Shown here: piece by piece, positions 52,329-60,457 of the stretch
How positions within the stretch are numbered: position 1 is the first letter of the stretch
Layout of the letters: every line of letters begins with the position of its first letter
DNA from: Actinoplanes solisilvae
GTDB taxonomy: Bacteria; Actinomycetota; Actinomycetes; Mycobacteriales; Micromonosporaceae
Length of the DNA stretch: 64,000 bases
Direction of reading: 5' to 3'
Assembly (NCBI RefSeq): GCF_003999975.1
Contig: NZ_RJAC01000003.1
Coordinates: 1 to 64,000 of the forward strand
Position numbers and translations under genes: made by a program
The notes under the pieces: model-generated
The model's input: only the letters and a program-made list of their open reading frames with translations
What the model was told of the DNA's origin: nothing
Databases searched by the model: none

Positions 52329-53599
52329 TCCGCCGTGCCGTCATGCTGCTGACGGCGATCCTAGCCGCCGTCCTGGCCGAGCCTGGAGTCGCCTCGGCCG
52401 CACCCGACGACCTCGTCAAGGTCGCCATCGTGCGCACCTCGGAGCAGAACGGTGGACGCGCTGACTCGTTGCCGCAGATCGCTCAGCGCAACCTGGGTGA
52501 CCGGGCCCGCGCCACCGAGATCCTCGACTTGAACCGAGCCCGCCCGCAGCGGGACGGCGGTGCTCTCACCGACTCGGGCGAGGTCCGGCCGGGATGGATT
52601 CTCCTGCTGCCCGACGACGCGGAGGGCCCCGACGTCCAGCTCGGACGAGTCAACTCGGATACGACCGGCGGCAACGACTCGTTGCTCACCGGCCAGGTCG
52701 TTGCGGCGGTGGCCGGGGCGGTGATCCTGGCGTTGCTCAGTCTTCTGGTGATCTTCCGCCGCCGAATCGGACGCGGCGTGCGTGACCGCTACCGTGCCTA
52801 CCGGGACAACGCCCGCTGGCATCAGCAGATCCAGGAACGGATGAGGGCACGTGCCGAGCTGGCCGCCGAGTTCGCGGCCGACCAGCGTCGTCCCGCACTG
52901 GCCCGGCAGGCGTCCGTTGAACTGGCCGCCGACACCGTGGAGGCGTACGCGCTGCGCGTCGACGAGCGCACAGTGACCGCCTGGGTGACCGCCGATCACC
53001 AACCCCGCCAGCCGTGGCACGCCGAGACCGACGTTGTGTGGACCCGCCCGGCAACAGCTACGGCGAGCCCGCTCACCGGCGGCGACTTCGTCGCTCCCTG
53101 CCTGGTCCGGGTCGGTGGCGAGGACGGAACCCTGTTCGTGGACCTCACCTGGCTCGACGGCGTCCTGGCGATCAGGGGGTCGGCCGGAGTCGCCATCGAC
53201 GTCGTGGCCAACCTGCTCGCCGACCTGACCCGATTCCGTCCAGACCTGCCGGTTCTGTCGGTGCCCGGACTCGGCGGCGAGCCGCCCGGCCTGCCACGCA
53301 ACGCGGTCCGCCTGCGATCCGTGGGTGAACTGCGCGTCGCCGCTCCGGCTCCCGGAACCGACGACGGCATGGTGCGGCTCGCCGCCCGCCGGCGCTCACT
53401 GACCAGCCTGGCGGTGATCGCCGAGATGCCGTCGCCCGAGGAGGCGGAGCACCTGCTCGCGGCGTGCGGCCCGGGCACCGGGCAGATCGCGATCGTGCTC
53501 GGCGACCTTCCCGGCGCCCGCTGGCGATGGAACGCCGAGGCGGACGGCAAGGTCCGCCTGCCGGAGATCGGTCTGACGGTGACCGCACCGTCCCGCTAG
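52325..53599 (+). CDS. LysM-like membrane protein
   Basis: A 424-residue protein with a signal peptide (AVMLLTAILAAVLAEPGVAS AA). A LysM-like extracytoplasmic module follows (LPQIAQRNLGDRARATEILD, WILLLPDDA), then a membrane helix (VVAAVAGAVILALLSLLVIF). The rest is a large cytosolic domain (GRGVRDRYRAYRDNARWHQQ to VRLPEIGLTVTAPSR) of unknown type. Translationally coupled to the lipoprotein. Probably anchors a cell-envelope complex. Confidence 0.8.
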   Translation: MIRRAVMLLTAILAAVLAEPGVASAAPDDLVKVAIVRTSEQNGGRADSLPQIAQRNLGDRARATEILDLNRARPQRDGGALTDSGEVRPGWILLLPDDAEGPDVQLGRVNSDTTGGNDSLLTGQVVAAVAGAVILALLSLLVIFRRRIGRGVRDRYRAYRDNARWHQQIQERMRARAELAAEFAADQRRPALARQASVELAADTVEAYALRVDERTVTAWVTADHQPRQPWHAETDVVWTRPATATASPLTGGDFVAPCLVRVGGEDGTLFVDLTWLDGVLAIRGSAGVAIDVVANLLADLTRFRPDLPVLSVPGLGGEPPGLPRNAVRLRSVGELRVAAPAPGTDDGMVRLAARRRSLTSLAVIAEMPSPEEAEHLLAACGPGTGQIAIVLGDLPGARWRWNAEADGKVRLPEIGLTVTAPSR

Positions 53600-53630
53600 A
53601 CCCTCGAACTCAGCTTCAGGAAGGCTCACG

Positions 53631-54989
53631 ATGTCAACCACGACCGCAATCCCGGTCACGAACAGACCCGCCCGGCGCAGCGGCCAAGCGCGTACCGCGT
53701 ACCTGCTGGTCTGGACCTTTCTCTTGGCGAACGCGGTGATCCTGCAGATCATGTTCGCCGATCCCAGCCGGCCGGCGCACAACACGCTGACGGCGATCGG
53801 CCGGTTCTTCGGCCTGTACCTGGGCTTCGTCCTGGTGCTGCAACTGCTGCTGATCGGCCGGGTGCCGTTTCTGGAACGTCGCATCGGCATGGACAAACTG
53901 ACCAACTGGCATCGCTGGACCGGATTCGCGATCTTCTGGCTGGTCGTCCTGCACCCGACGTTCGTCCTACTCGGCTACTCGGAGCTCGACCGGATCTCGT
54001 TCTTCGCCGAGATCCCGAACCTGGCCAAGCAGATGCCGGTGCTGCTCGGCATGATCGCCGCGGCTCTGATCGGGCTCATGGCGCTCACCTCGGTGCGAAT
54101 GGCCCGCCGCCGGATGTCGTACGAGGCGTGGCACGCCACCCACCTGGTGGTGTACGTGATGATCGTGCTCGCGGTGATCCATCAGATCTACGAGGGCAGC
54201 TCGATCGCCTCCAGTCCCGTAACCCAGGCCTACTGGTGGACACTGTGGGCCTTCGCGGTCGGGTCGCTGCTGGTCAACCGGCTGTTCGTGCCGATGGTGC
54301 GCAACGCCCGGCACCAGCTACGAGTCGTCGCGGTGGTCCCGGAGACCGACACCGCCGTGTCCGTCTACGTCGGCGGCCGGCAGTTGGACCGGCTGCGTGC
54401 CCGGCCGGGCCAGTTCTTCTGGTGGCGATTCCCCGGACACGCCTCCTGGTGGCAGGTCAACCCGTGGTCGCTGTCCGCAGCACCCGACGGCCGTACCCTG
54501 CGACTGACCGCGAAAGCGATCGGATCGACCAGCGCCGGGTTGCGGAACCTTCCGGTCGGCACCAAGGTGTACGCCGAGGGACCCCACGGCGCCCTGACGA
54601 CCGCGGCCCGCACCCGGGACAACACGCTGCTGATCGCCGGTGGCATCGGCATCACCCCGATCCGGGCGTTACTGGAGGACCCCGATCTGACCGGTGACGT
54701 CGTGGTTCTCTACCGCGCACGCACGCCCGCCGACGCAGTTCTGGCCGGTGAACTGCGCAACCTCGTCCAGGCCCGCGGCGCGCGCCTGCATCTGCTGACC
54801 GGGCGGACCACGGACGGCAACCAGCCGTTCAGCCCGGAGAGCCTGCGCGGCCTGGTACCCGACATCGCCGAACGTGACGTCTACCTGTGCGGCCCGGGCG
54901 CGTTGGCCACCACGGTGCAGCGCAGCCTCCGCGCGCTGCGGGTGCCGGCCCGCCAGCGGCACATCGAGGCATTCCGCCTAGGCGTCTGA
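53631..54989 (+). CDS. Ferric reductase-like transmembrane flavocytochrome
   Basis: A 452-residue protein. The N-terminal half has six helices with His pairs that fit two hemes (NWHRWTGFAIFWLVVLH and YEAWHATHLVVYVMIVLAVIH). The C-terminal half is an FNR-like FAD/NAD(P)H module: RPGQFFWWRF, NPWSLSAAP (Asn where HxxS is usual), LLIAGGIGITPIRALL and DVYLCGPGAL. It passes electrons from cytosolic NAD(P)H across the membrane. Downstream of the lipoprotein and LysM genes, it could reduce an extracytoplasmic acceptor such as the repeat lipoprotein. ATG 53631 follows GGAAGG. Confidence 0.9.
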   Translation: MSTTTAIPVTNRPARRSGQARTAYLLVWTFLLANAVILQIMFADPSRPAHNTLTAIGRFFGLYLGFVLVLQLLLIGRVPFLERRIGMDKLTNWHRWTGFAIFWLVVLHPTFVLLGYSELDRISFFAEIPNLAKQMPVLLGMIAAALIGLMALTSVRMARRRMSYEAWHATHLVVYVMIVLAVIHQIYEGSSIASSPVTQAYWWTLWAFAVGSLLVNRLFVPMVRNARHQLRVVAVVPETDTAVSVYVGGRQLDRLRARPGQFFWWRFPGHASWWQVNPWSLSAAPDGRTLRLTAKAIGSTSAGLRNLPVGTKVYAEGPHGALTTAARTRDNTLLIAGGIGITPIRALLEDPDLTGDVVVLYRARTPADAVLAGELRNLVQARGARLHLLTGRTTDGNQPFSPESLRGLVPDIAERDVYLCGPGALATTVQRSLRALRVPARQRHIEAFRLGV

Positions 54990-55200
54990 CAATCGGCCGA
55001 GACGGTGCAGGAGACGTTCGGCGAGGCGCCCGACTGCGGCGAGACCGGCCCGATCGGCGGTGTGCCGGGCCTCCGAGGCGAGAGCCCGGGCCCGCTAGGT
55101 TCGCGGCTGGCGGGCAGTTCGGCGTGGGCGAGCTGAGTGCGGGCGACGAACAACGAAGCACGGAGCCGGCGGTTGGTGTCGGGGCGAGGTCGTACGCTGC
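54978..55200 (-). pseudogene. Duplicate C-terminal fragment of the AAA/TPR regulator
   Basis: Two frames give NRRLRASLFVARTQLAHAEL and RALASEARHTADRAGLAAVG RLAERLLHRLG before TAG 54978-54980. The first matches NRRLRAPLFVARTQLAYAEA near the end of the regulator at 39495-42548. So it is a frameshifted partial copy; it overlaps the last codons of the ferric reductase gene. Confidence 0.7.
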
Positions 55201-55302
55201 CGCCGCCGGCCGTGACCTGCAACGTCACGATGAAAATGGCTCACTGAGTATGGTGGACGAGGTGTATGCGGTCGGGTCGTCGGCTCGGAGGCGACGTCGT
55301 GT

Positions 55303-55923
55303 CTAGGTGTTGGTGCCCGGCTGCTGGGGCAAGCCGTCGACGGCCGGCGCGGCGAGGATCGCCTGGACAGTGGCGATGACGATGCCCGGACTGTCTGCCG
55401 GGTCCAGCCGGCCCAGCCGGGTTTCTTCCGCGGCGCCGTTGAGGATGTAATGGACCGCGTTGACCAGCCAGGTGAGCGGAAGGTCGGTCCGGAACACGCC
55501 TTGCCGCTGGCCTCGGCGGATGAGTTGCTCCATCCGGTCGGCCGCGGCGTTGTGCAGTTCCCGTAGTCGTCCCGGGGTCAGCACTCCTTGGGCGGCGGTC
55601 AGTAGTGCCGCCGACTCGGCGACCAGCAGCCAGCTCGAGGCGAGCAGCCGATTCATCGCCATCTGGGCGTCGCCACCCAGGTCGAGGCCGGTGAGCATCC
55701 GTTCGCCGTCGTGGAGCGCGTCGACAAGGGCGGCCTCGACGAGCTCGGGGCGGGTTCGGAAGTGGCCGTAGAGGGTCATGCGGCCGACGCCGGCCGTTTT
55801 GGCGATGTCGTCGACGGTGGCGGAGGGGTCGCGGCTGAGGGTCTCGCGGGCGGCGGACACGATGCGCGCGATGCTGCGCTCGGCGTCAGCGCGCCGGCGC
55901 GGACGCGGATCGGCGGAGACCAT
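55303..55923 (-). CDS. TetR-family transcriptional regulator
   Basis: A 206-residue TetR protein: helix-turn-helix ATVDDIAKTAGVGRMTLYGH at about 39-58 and a helical effector domain. Divergent from the MFS exporter gene at 56011, with an inverted repeat between them; a classical exporter/repressor pair. The ligand is probably the product of the adjacent biosynthetic operon or another drug. Confidence 0.9.
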   Translation of the reverse strand: MVSADPRPRRRADAERSIARIVSAARETLSRDPSATVDDIAKTAGVGRMTLYGHFRTRPELVEAALVDALHDGERMLTGLDLGGDAQMAMNRLLASSWLLVAESAALLTAAQGVLTPGRLRELHNAAADRMEQLIRRGQRQGVFRTDLPLTWLVNAVHYILNGAAEETRLGRLDPADSPGIVIATVQAILAAPAVDGLPQQPGTNT

Positions 55924-55932
55924 GCCCCACCT

Positions 55933-55996
55933 TAACTCGTACGGGAATGTACGCGGTAACCTTCGGGTTGAAAGTCGTACTCATCCATACGAGTTA
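55933..55996. promoter_or_regulatory. Divergent promoter region with inverted repeats (TetR operator candidate)
   Basis: TAACTCGTAC at 55933-55942 and ATACGAGTTA at 55987-55996 are inverted copies matching at 9 of 10 bases, 44 bp apart, one near each start. Each may be the half-site of a TetR operator, giving control in both directions. Confidence 0.5.
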
Positions 55997-56010
55997 TGTC
56001 GGAGGGTGCC

Positions 56011-57399
56011 ATGACCACACAGGACACGTACGAGACGACGACGCAACATCCGCAGCGCTGGCGCATCCTGGCCTTCCTCGGCATCGCCCAGCTCATGCTC
56101 ATCCTGGACGTCACCGTGGTCGCGATCGCTCTCCCGCACATGGAGACGGACCTCGGGCTGAGCCGTCAGGCCCTGACATGGACGGTCAGCGCATACACGT
56201 TGACCTTCGGCGGTCTCATGCTGCTCGGTGGCCGGATCGCCGACCTGATCGGCGCGAAGCGCGTCGTCCTCGCCGGGCTGCTCGTCTTCACCACCGCCTC
56301 CCTGATCGCCGGCCTCGCCGGCTCGGCCGAGATGTTGCTCGGCGGCCGCATCGCCCAAGGCGTCGGCGCGGCCCTGCTGTCGCCGGCCGCCCTGTCCCTG
56401 GTCGTCAGCCTGTTCTCCGGCGACGAGCGCAACAAGGCCCTCGGCGTGTGGTCCGCGCTCGGCGGTGGCGGCGCCGCCCTGGGTGTGCTGCTCGGTGGCC
56501 TGCTCACCAGCGGGCCGGGCTGGCCGTGGGTGTTCTTCGTCAACGTGCCGATCGGCCTGGTCATCGTCGTCGCGCTGGCCGTCATGCTGCCCTCCACCGC
56601 CGGCCTGCGGCCCCGTCCTCGAGTGGACGTTTTCGGAGCCCTGCTGGTCACTGGTTCGACGACCGCTGTCATCTACGCCCTCATCCGTGCCGGGGACCAT
56701 GGTTGGCTCACCCTCACCACCGGCGCGCTCGTGCTGCTCGCGGTGGTGGGCTATGTGGTCTTCGCCGCGTGGCAGAAACGGGCTCGTTCTCCGTTGATGG
56801 ATGTGACGTTGCTGGCCCGGCGTCCGGTGGCGACCGGAGCGTTCCTGATCCTCATGGCGACCGCGTTGATGGTGGCCGCGTTCTTCCTCGGCACCTTCTA
56901 CTTCCAGCAGGCCCGCGGCTACGGCGCCCTGCACGCCGGGTTGCTCTTCCTGCCGGTCGCCGTCGCGACCATGGTGGGCGCCAACCTCACCGGTCAGATG
57001 ATCGCTCGTCTCGGCGCCCGGACGCTGGCTGTCGCGGGCTTGGTCGTCGCGGCGGCCGGCATGGCGGTGCCGGTGCTGACGATGGACCCGGTCGCGGTCA
57101 CGGTCGGCGTCGCGCTCGCCGGGGCCGGGGCTGGGGCGCTGTTCGTGGTCGCCTCGGCCACCGCGCTGAGCAACGTCGCCCCGCAGGAGGCCGGCATTGC
57201 GTCGGGCATCGTGAGCACCTTCCATGAGTTCGGCGCCTCGATCGGTGCCGCCGTGGTCTCCAGCGTCGCGGCGGTCAGTCTCGTGAGCGACAGCCTCGGC
57301 GGTTTCCGGCACGGGTTCCTCGTCGCGGCGGTCGCGGCTGCTGTCGCGGCTGCTGTCGCGGCGCTGCTTACACCTGGCCGGCCGACGGTGCTCAGCTGA
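56011..57399 (+). CDS. MFS transporter, DHA2 (14-helix) drug exporter
   Basis: A 462-residue membrane protein with the DHA2 signatures LDVTVVAIALPHMETDLGLS (motif D1), LGGRIADLIGAKRVVLAG (motif A) and GAALLSPAALSLVVSLF. Twelve to fourteen helices. It exports a small molecule driven by protons. ATG 56011 follows GGAGGG closely; ATG 55996 is in the same frame. Paired with the divergent TetR gene at the border of the biosynthetic operon. Confidence 0.92.
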   Translation: MTTQDTYETTTQHPQRWRILAFLGIAQLMLILDVTVVAIALPHMETDLGLSRQALTWTVSAYTLTFGGLMLLGGRIADLIGAKRVVLAGLLVFTTASLIAGLAGSAEMLLGGRIAQGVGAALLSPAALSLVVSLFSGDERNKALGVWSALGGGGAALGVLLGGLLTSGPGWPWVFFVNVPIGLVIVVALAVMLPSTAGLRPRPRVDVFGALLVTGSTTAVIYALIRAGDHGWLTLTTGALVLLAVVGYVVFAAWQKRARSPLMDVTLLARRPVATGAFLILMATALMVAAFFLGTFYFQQARGYGALHAGLLFLPVAVATMVGANLTGQMIARLGARTLAVAGLVVAAAGMAVPVLTMDPVAVTVGVALAGAGAGALFVVASATALSNVAPQEAGIASGIVSTFHEFGASIGAAVVSSVAAVSLVSDSLGGFRHGFLVAAVAAAVAAAVAALLTPGRPTVLS

Positions 57400-57415
57400 G
57401 TGTCGCGACGGGTTC

Positions 57416-57452
57416 GGCCGTCACGCGACCCGGTCCGGGTCGCGCGACGGCC
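57416..57452. terminator. Bidirectional terminator
   Basis: GGCCGTCACGCGACCC pairs with GGGTCGCGCGACGGCC (one mismatch) around GGTCC, between the convergent MFS and PNPOx-like genes. Confidence 0.7.
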
Positions 57453-57457
57453 GGTTA

Positions 57458-57997
57458 TCAGGCGTCGACCGTGACGAGCTGTTCCAGTTCGGCCGGCGGC
57501 ACCTGCATCCGTCGATCGATCCGGTCGCGTTTCCACGTGCGGGTGTCGATCAGCCACCACTGACGTACGGCGACGAGGTAGAGCCGGTGCGGCGCGGGAG
57601 GCGCCAGCAACGACCGCTCGAGCTGGAACTGCGCGCGCTGCGCCGGGTCCGGGAAGACGCCACGGTAGAAGTCGGAGTAGTAGTCGTCAAGCTCGGTCGC
57701 CGAGATCTCGCTGCACACCCCGGTGAACTGGGCCCCGTCGGTGGCATCGATGTCGAGCCCGGCCGTGCTCGGCGGCAGGAACAGAGCTCCACTGACGGCG
57801 GGATTGGCGGCGACGTCGAGCCCGTGCCGGGAGCTGGTCGCCGAGCCGAACACCAGCCGCAATGGCGCCGCGAACCAGACGTACTCCAACGTGGCGACCC
57901 AGGGCTGCCCCTGCGGCGACACCGTGGCCAGGTTGATGTAGCGCGCGTGATCGAGAAGCCGACGCGTCCTGTCGAGCGGTGTGCTGCCGAGGGTCAT
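57458..57997 (-). CDS. Pyridoxamine-phosphate-oxidase-like flavoprotein
   Basis: A 179-residue protein of the PNPOx-like split-barrel fold: YINLATVSPQGQPWVATLEY at the FMN-binding strand and HRLYLVAVRQWWLIDTRTW. It may be an FMN- or F420-dependent reductase or oxidase. ATG 57997 overlaps the upstream stop by one base (TGATG), following GGAGGAG. Last gene of the minus-strand biosynthetic operon. Confidence 0.85.
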   Translation of the reverse strand: MTLGSTPLDRTRRLLDHARYINLATVSPQGQPWVATLEYVWFAAPLRLVFGSATSSRHGLDVAANPAVSGALFLPPSTAGLDIDATDGAQFTGVCSEISATELDDYYSDFYRGVFPDPAQRAQFQLERSLLAPPAPHRLYLVAVRQWWLIDTRTWKRDRIDRRMQVPPAELEQLVTVDA

Positions 57998-58701
57998 CAG
58001 CTCTCCTCCGCGGTGCACGGGCGAACGCCGCCGACCCTGTCGCGTTCGACGGCATCGGCCAGTGCTCGCCAGAACTGTGCTTCGTACGCGTGCACCATGC
58101 CGGCCGTCCGCAGAGCGTCGCCGGGACTGTCGTGCGCGGCCAGGCCGTCGCGGACGGTTTGCGTCGCCCGGTCCAGCAGTTCCTCGGGTGTCTCGGCGAA
58201 GAACCGGAAGTGCCCGACCGCCTCCTCGTCGAGCCCGTACTGCTTGACCAACGCATCGGCTACCCGCGTGTACAGGGTTCCCGAGTCGGCGGCATTGGCG
58301 AGCAGCGCCAGAGCGACCCCGCTGCGTGTGCCGTGCTGTGCCGTTTGAGCCAGATAGGCAGGGTACGCCTGGGCGAGGGGTGTCGGCTTGTGCGCCCGCA
58401 GATCCTGCTCGTTGAGGCCGACGGCGGACGCGAAGTCGATCAGCAGCCGAAGCGCCAGGGATTCGCCCTGAGCCATGGCTAGGAACAGGTCGCCGGCTGG
58501 AACGGGTGGGAAGCGGGAGGCCAGCAGGGCGAAGCTGCGCCGGTCGCTGTCGACCAGGTGATACAGCTCGCCGGCCAGGGCGCGCAGGTGTTCGTGACGC
58601 ACCGCGCCCGACTCGAGGAGATCGACGAAGCGGTTGGGCTGCCGCTGGACGAACATCTCCTGCCGAGCATTGGTGAGCAGGGCGTCAACGTCGTCGGTCA
58701 T
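57997..58701 (-). CDS. TenA/PqqC-like heme-oxygenase-fold protein
   Basis: A 234-residue all-helical protein of the TenA/PqqC/heme-oxygenase-like superfamily: YHLVDSDRRSFALLASRFP, FLAMAQGESLALRLLIDFA and EAVGHFRFFAETPEELLDRA. Some members are diiron oxygenases (HDOs) that make N-oxygenated or olefin products; others are metal-free. The His/Glu positions here would need a model to decide. Overlaps the acyl-CoA dehydrogenase by 17 bp. ATG 58701 follows AGGAGAAC. Probably a tailoring enzyme. Confidence 0.8.
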   Translation of the reverse strand: MTDDVDALLTNARQEMFVQRQPNRFVDLLESGAVRHEHLRALAGELYHLVDSDRRSFALLASRFPPVPAGDLFLAMAQGESLALRLLIDFASAVGLNEQDLRAHKPTPLAQAYPAYLAQTAQHGTRSGVALALLANAADSGTLYTRVADALVKQYGLDEEAVGHFRFFAETPEELLDRATQTVRDGLAAHDSPGDALRTAGMVHAYEAQFWRALADAVERDRVGGVRPCTAEES

Positions 58702-60457
58702 CGTCTGTTCTCCTGCCGATGGTGGGGTGGGCGGCGCGCCGCAGGTCAGGGCGGTTTGACGGGCCGGGTTGCGGCTGGGCGATCCAGGGTCCGTCGATGG
58801 ACGGGTCGGTGACGCCTTCTTCCAGCCAGGTGAGATCACCGGCCAGGACGGTGCGGGCGAGGGTGCGGTCTTCGGTGTCGGTGTTGTCGTCCATCCGGGT
58901 GAAGTGGTGTGCGACCCGCAGCCGTGCCTGCCGGCAGAACGTGTCGGCCAACGCGATGGCCGTGTCGTCGTTCCCGGCGAGAGCCGTGGCGTAGGCGCAT
59001 GCCGCGGTCATCGCGTACAGCTCCGCACCGGCTTCGATGAGCCGGCCCAGCCGGAGCTGGTGTGTGCTGAGGTCCTCGTCGCTTCGGGCCAGGCCGGCGA
59101 AGGCGTCCGCGATACGTCGGGCGGTTTGTTCGGCGAAGCTGACGTGGGTGGCGAGCGTTTGCAGGACGGCCGAGCCCGAAGGTGCGATCTCTGTGCCGGT
59201 GGCTTGCTGGTGGTGGGTGATCACGGCGTCGGCGATGAAGCCGCGGAGAGCCTCGGTCGACCCGTCGAAGATGCGTCCGATGCGCAGGTCGCGCAGGAGT
59301 CGTTCGACCGGGACGCCGCGCTCACCCCGTGCCGCACTGGATTCGGCGGTTTCGTATCCGCGGCCGCCGCGCAGCTGCATGAGGTCGTCGGCGACCCGCC
59401 AGGTGTGTTCCGAGGCGAACAGTTTGGCCAGTTCGGCGTCGAGTGAGGTGTCGGCGCCCAGGTCGGCGAGGCGCCCCGTGATCTCGGTCATCGCCTCCAG
59501 CGCGAAGGCGGTGGCCGCGATGTACGCCAGCTTCCCGGCGACCGCGTCGTGCTCACCGATCGGGCGTCCCCACTGGACGCGGACGCTCGTCCATTGCCGG
59601 GCGATCTTGAGGCTCCACTTGGCGGCGCCCGCGCAGACAGCGGGCAGCGACAGCCGCCCGGTCTCCTGTGCGGCCAGCGCCACGGTCAGGCCCTCACCCT
59701 CACCGCCGATGCGGTTGGCCGCTGGAACCACGACGTTGTAAAGCCGGATGACACCGTTCTCGAGACCTCGCAGACCCATGAAGGAGCTGCGGTGTTCCAC
59801 CGTCACGCCGGGAGAGCCGGCTTCGACGACGAAAACCGTCATGCCTCCGGCGCGATCGCCGGCCGGCGTAACCATGGCCATGACCACCAGCAGGTCGGCG
59901 ATGGTGCCGTTGGTGGTCCACAGCTTCACACCGTTGAGGGTGTACGAGTCTCCCGCCGCGCCGGCGACGGCGGTCGTGTGCATCCGGAACGGGTCGTTGC
60001 CGATGTCCGGTTCGGTGAGTGCGAACGCGGAGATCTCCCGCGTGCACCGGGGCAGGAAAGCGCGTTTCTGGGCGTCGGTGCCGAACAGCAGGACCGGCTG
60101 CGGCAAGCCGATGGCCTGATGGGCGGCAAGGAGTTCGCCCAGCGCCGAGTGAGTGCTGTTGACGATCATCAGCGCGCGCAGGTAGCAGCGTCCCGACAGG
60201 CCGAGCCCGCCGTACTCCCGGGGAATTTTCATCGCGAACGCGCCGAGCTGCTTGAGGCCGTCGATCACTTGATCGGGTATGCGGTCGTCACGTTCGATCA
60301 GATGGCTGTCGACGTGCTTGTCGCAGAACTCACGCAGCGCGACGAGGAATTGCTCGTCGCTCTCGCCGAGACGCCTCGGGTCGCCTGGTGGCGGGGTGAG
60401 CAGATCGGCGCGCAGCCGTCCGAGGAACAGCTGCGTACCGAAGCCGGGCGTGGTCAT
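58685..60457 (-). CDS. Acyl-CoA dehydrogenase-family flavoprotein
   Basis: A 590-residue ACAD-fold enzyme: FALTEPDIGNDPFRMHTTAV, LNGVKLWTTNGTIADLLVVM, QWGRPIGEHDAVAGKLAYIA and QLRGGRGYETAESSAARGER at the usual spacing. It is longer at the C-terminus than fatty-acid ACADs (about 380) and like those in biosynthetic clusters. It likely oxidises a carrier- or CoA-bound acyl group, or an amine. Overlaps neighbours on both sides (4 and 17 bp). Confidence 0.9.
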   Translation of the reverse strand: MTTPGFGTQLFLGRLRADLLTPPPGDPRRLGESDEQFLVALREFCDKHVDSHLIERDDRIPDQVIDGLKQLGAFAMKIPREYGGLGLSGRCYLRALMIVNSTHSALGELLAAHQAIGLPQPVLLFGTDAQKRAFLPRCTREISAFALTEPDIGNDPFRMHTTAVAGAAGDSYTLNGVKLWTTNGTIADLLVVMAMVTPAGDRAGGMTVFVVEAGSPGVTVEHRSSFMGLRGLENGVIRLYNVVVPAANRIGGEGEGLTVALAAQETGRLSLPAVCAGAAKWSLKIARQWTSVRVQWGRPIGEHDAVAGKLAYIAATAFALEAMTEITGRLADLGADTSLDAELAKLFASEHTWRVADDLMQLRGGRGYETAESSAARGERGVPVERLLRDLRIGRIFDGSTEALRGFIADAVITHHQQATGTEIAPSGSAVLQTLATHVSFAEQTARRIADAFAGLARSDEDLSTHQLRLGRLIEAGAELYAMTAACAYATALAGNDDTAIALADTFCRQARLRVAHHFTRMDDNTDTEDRTLARTVLAGDLTWLEEGVTDPSIDGPWIAQPQPGPSNRPDLRRAAHPTIGRRTDDDRRR

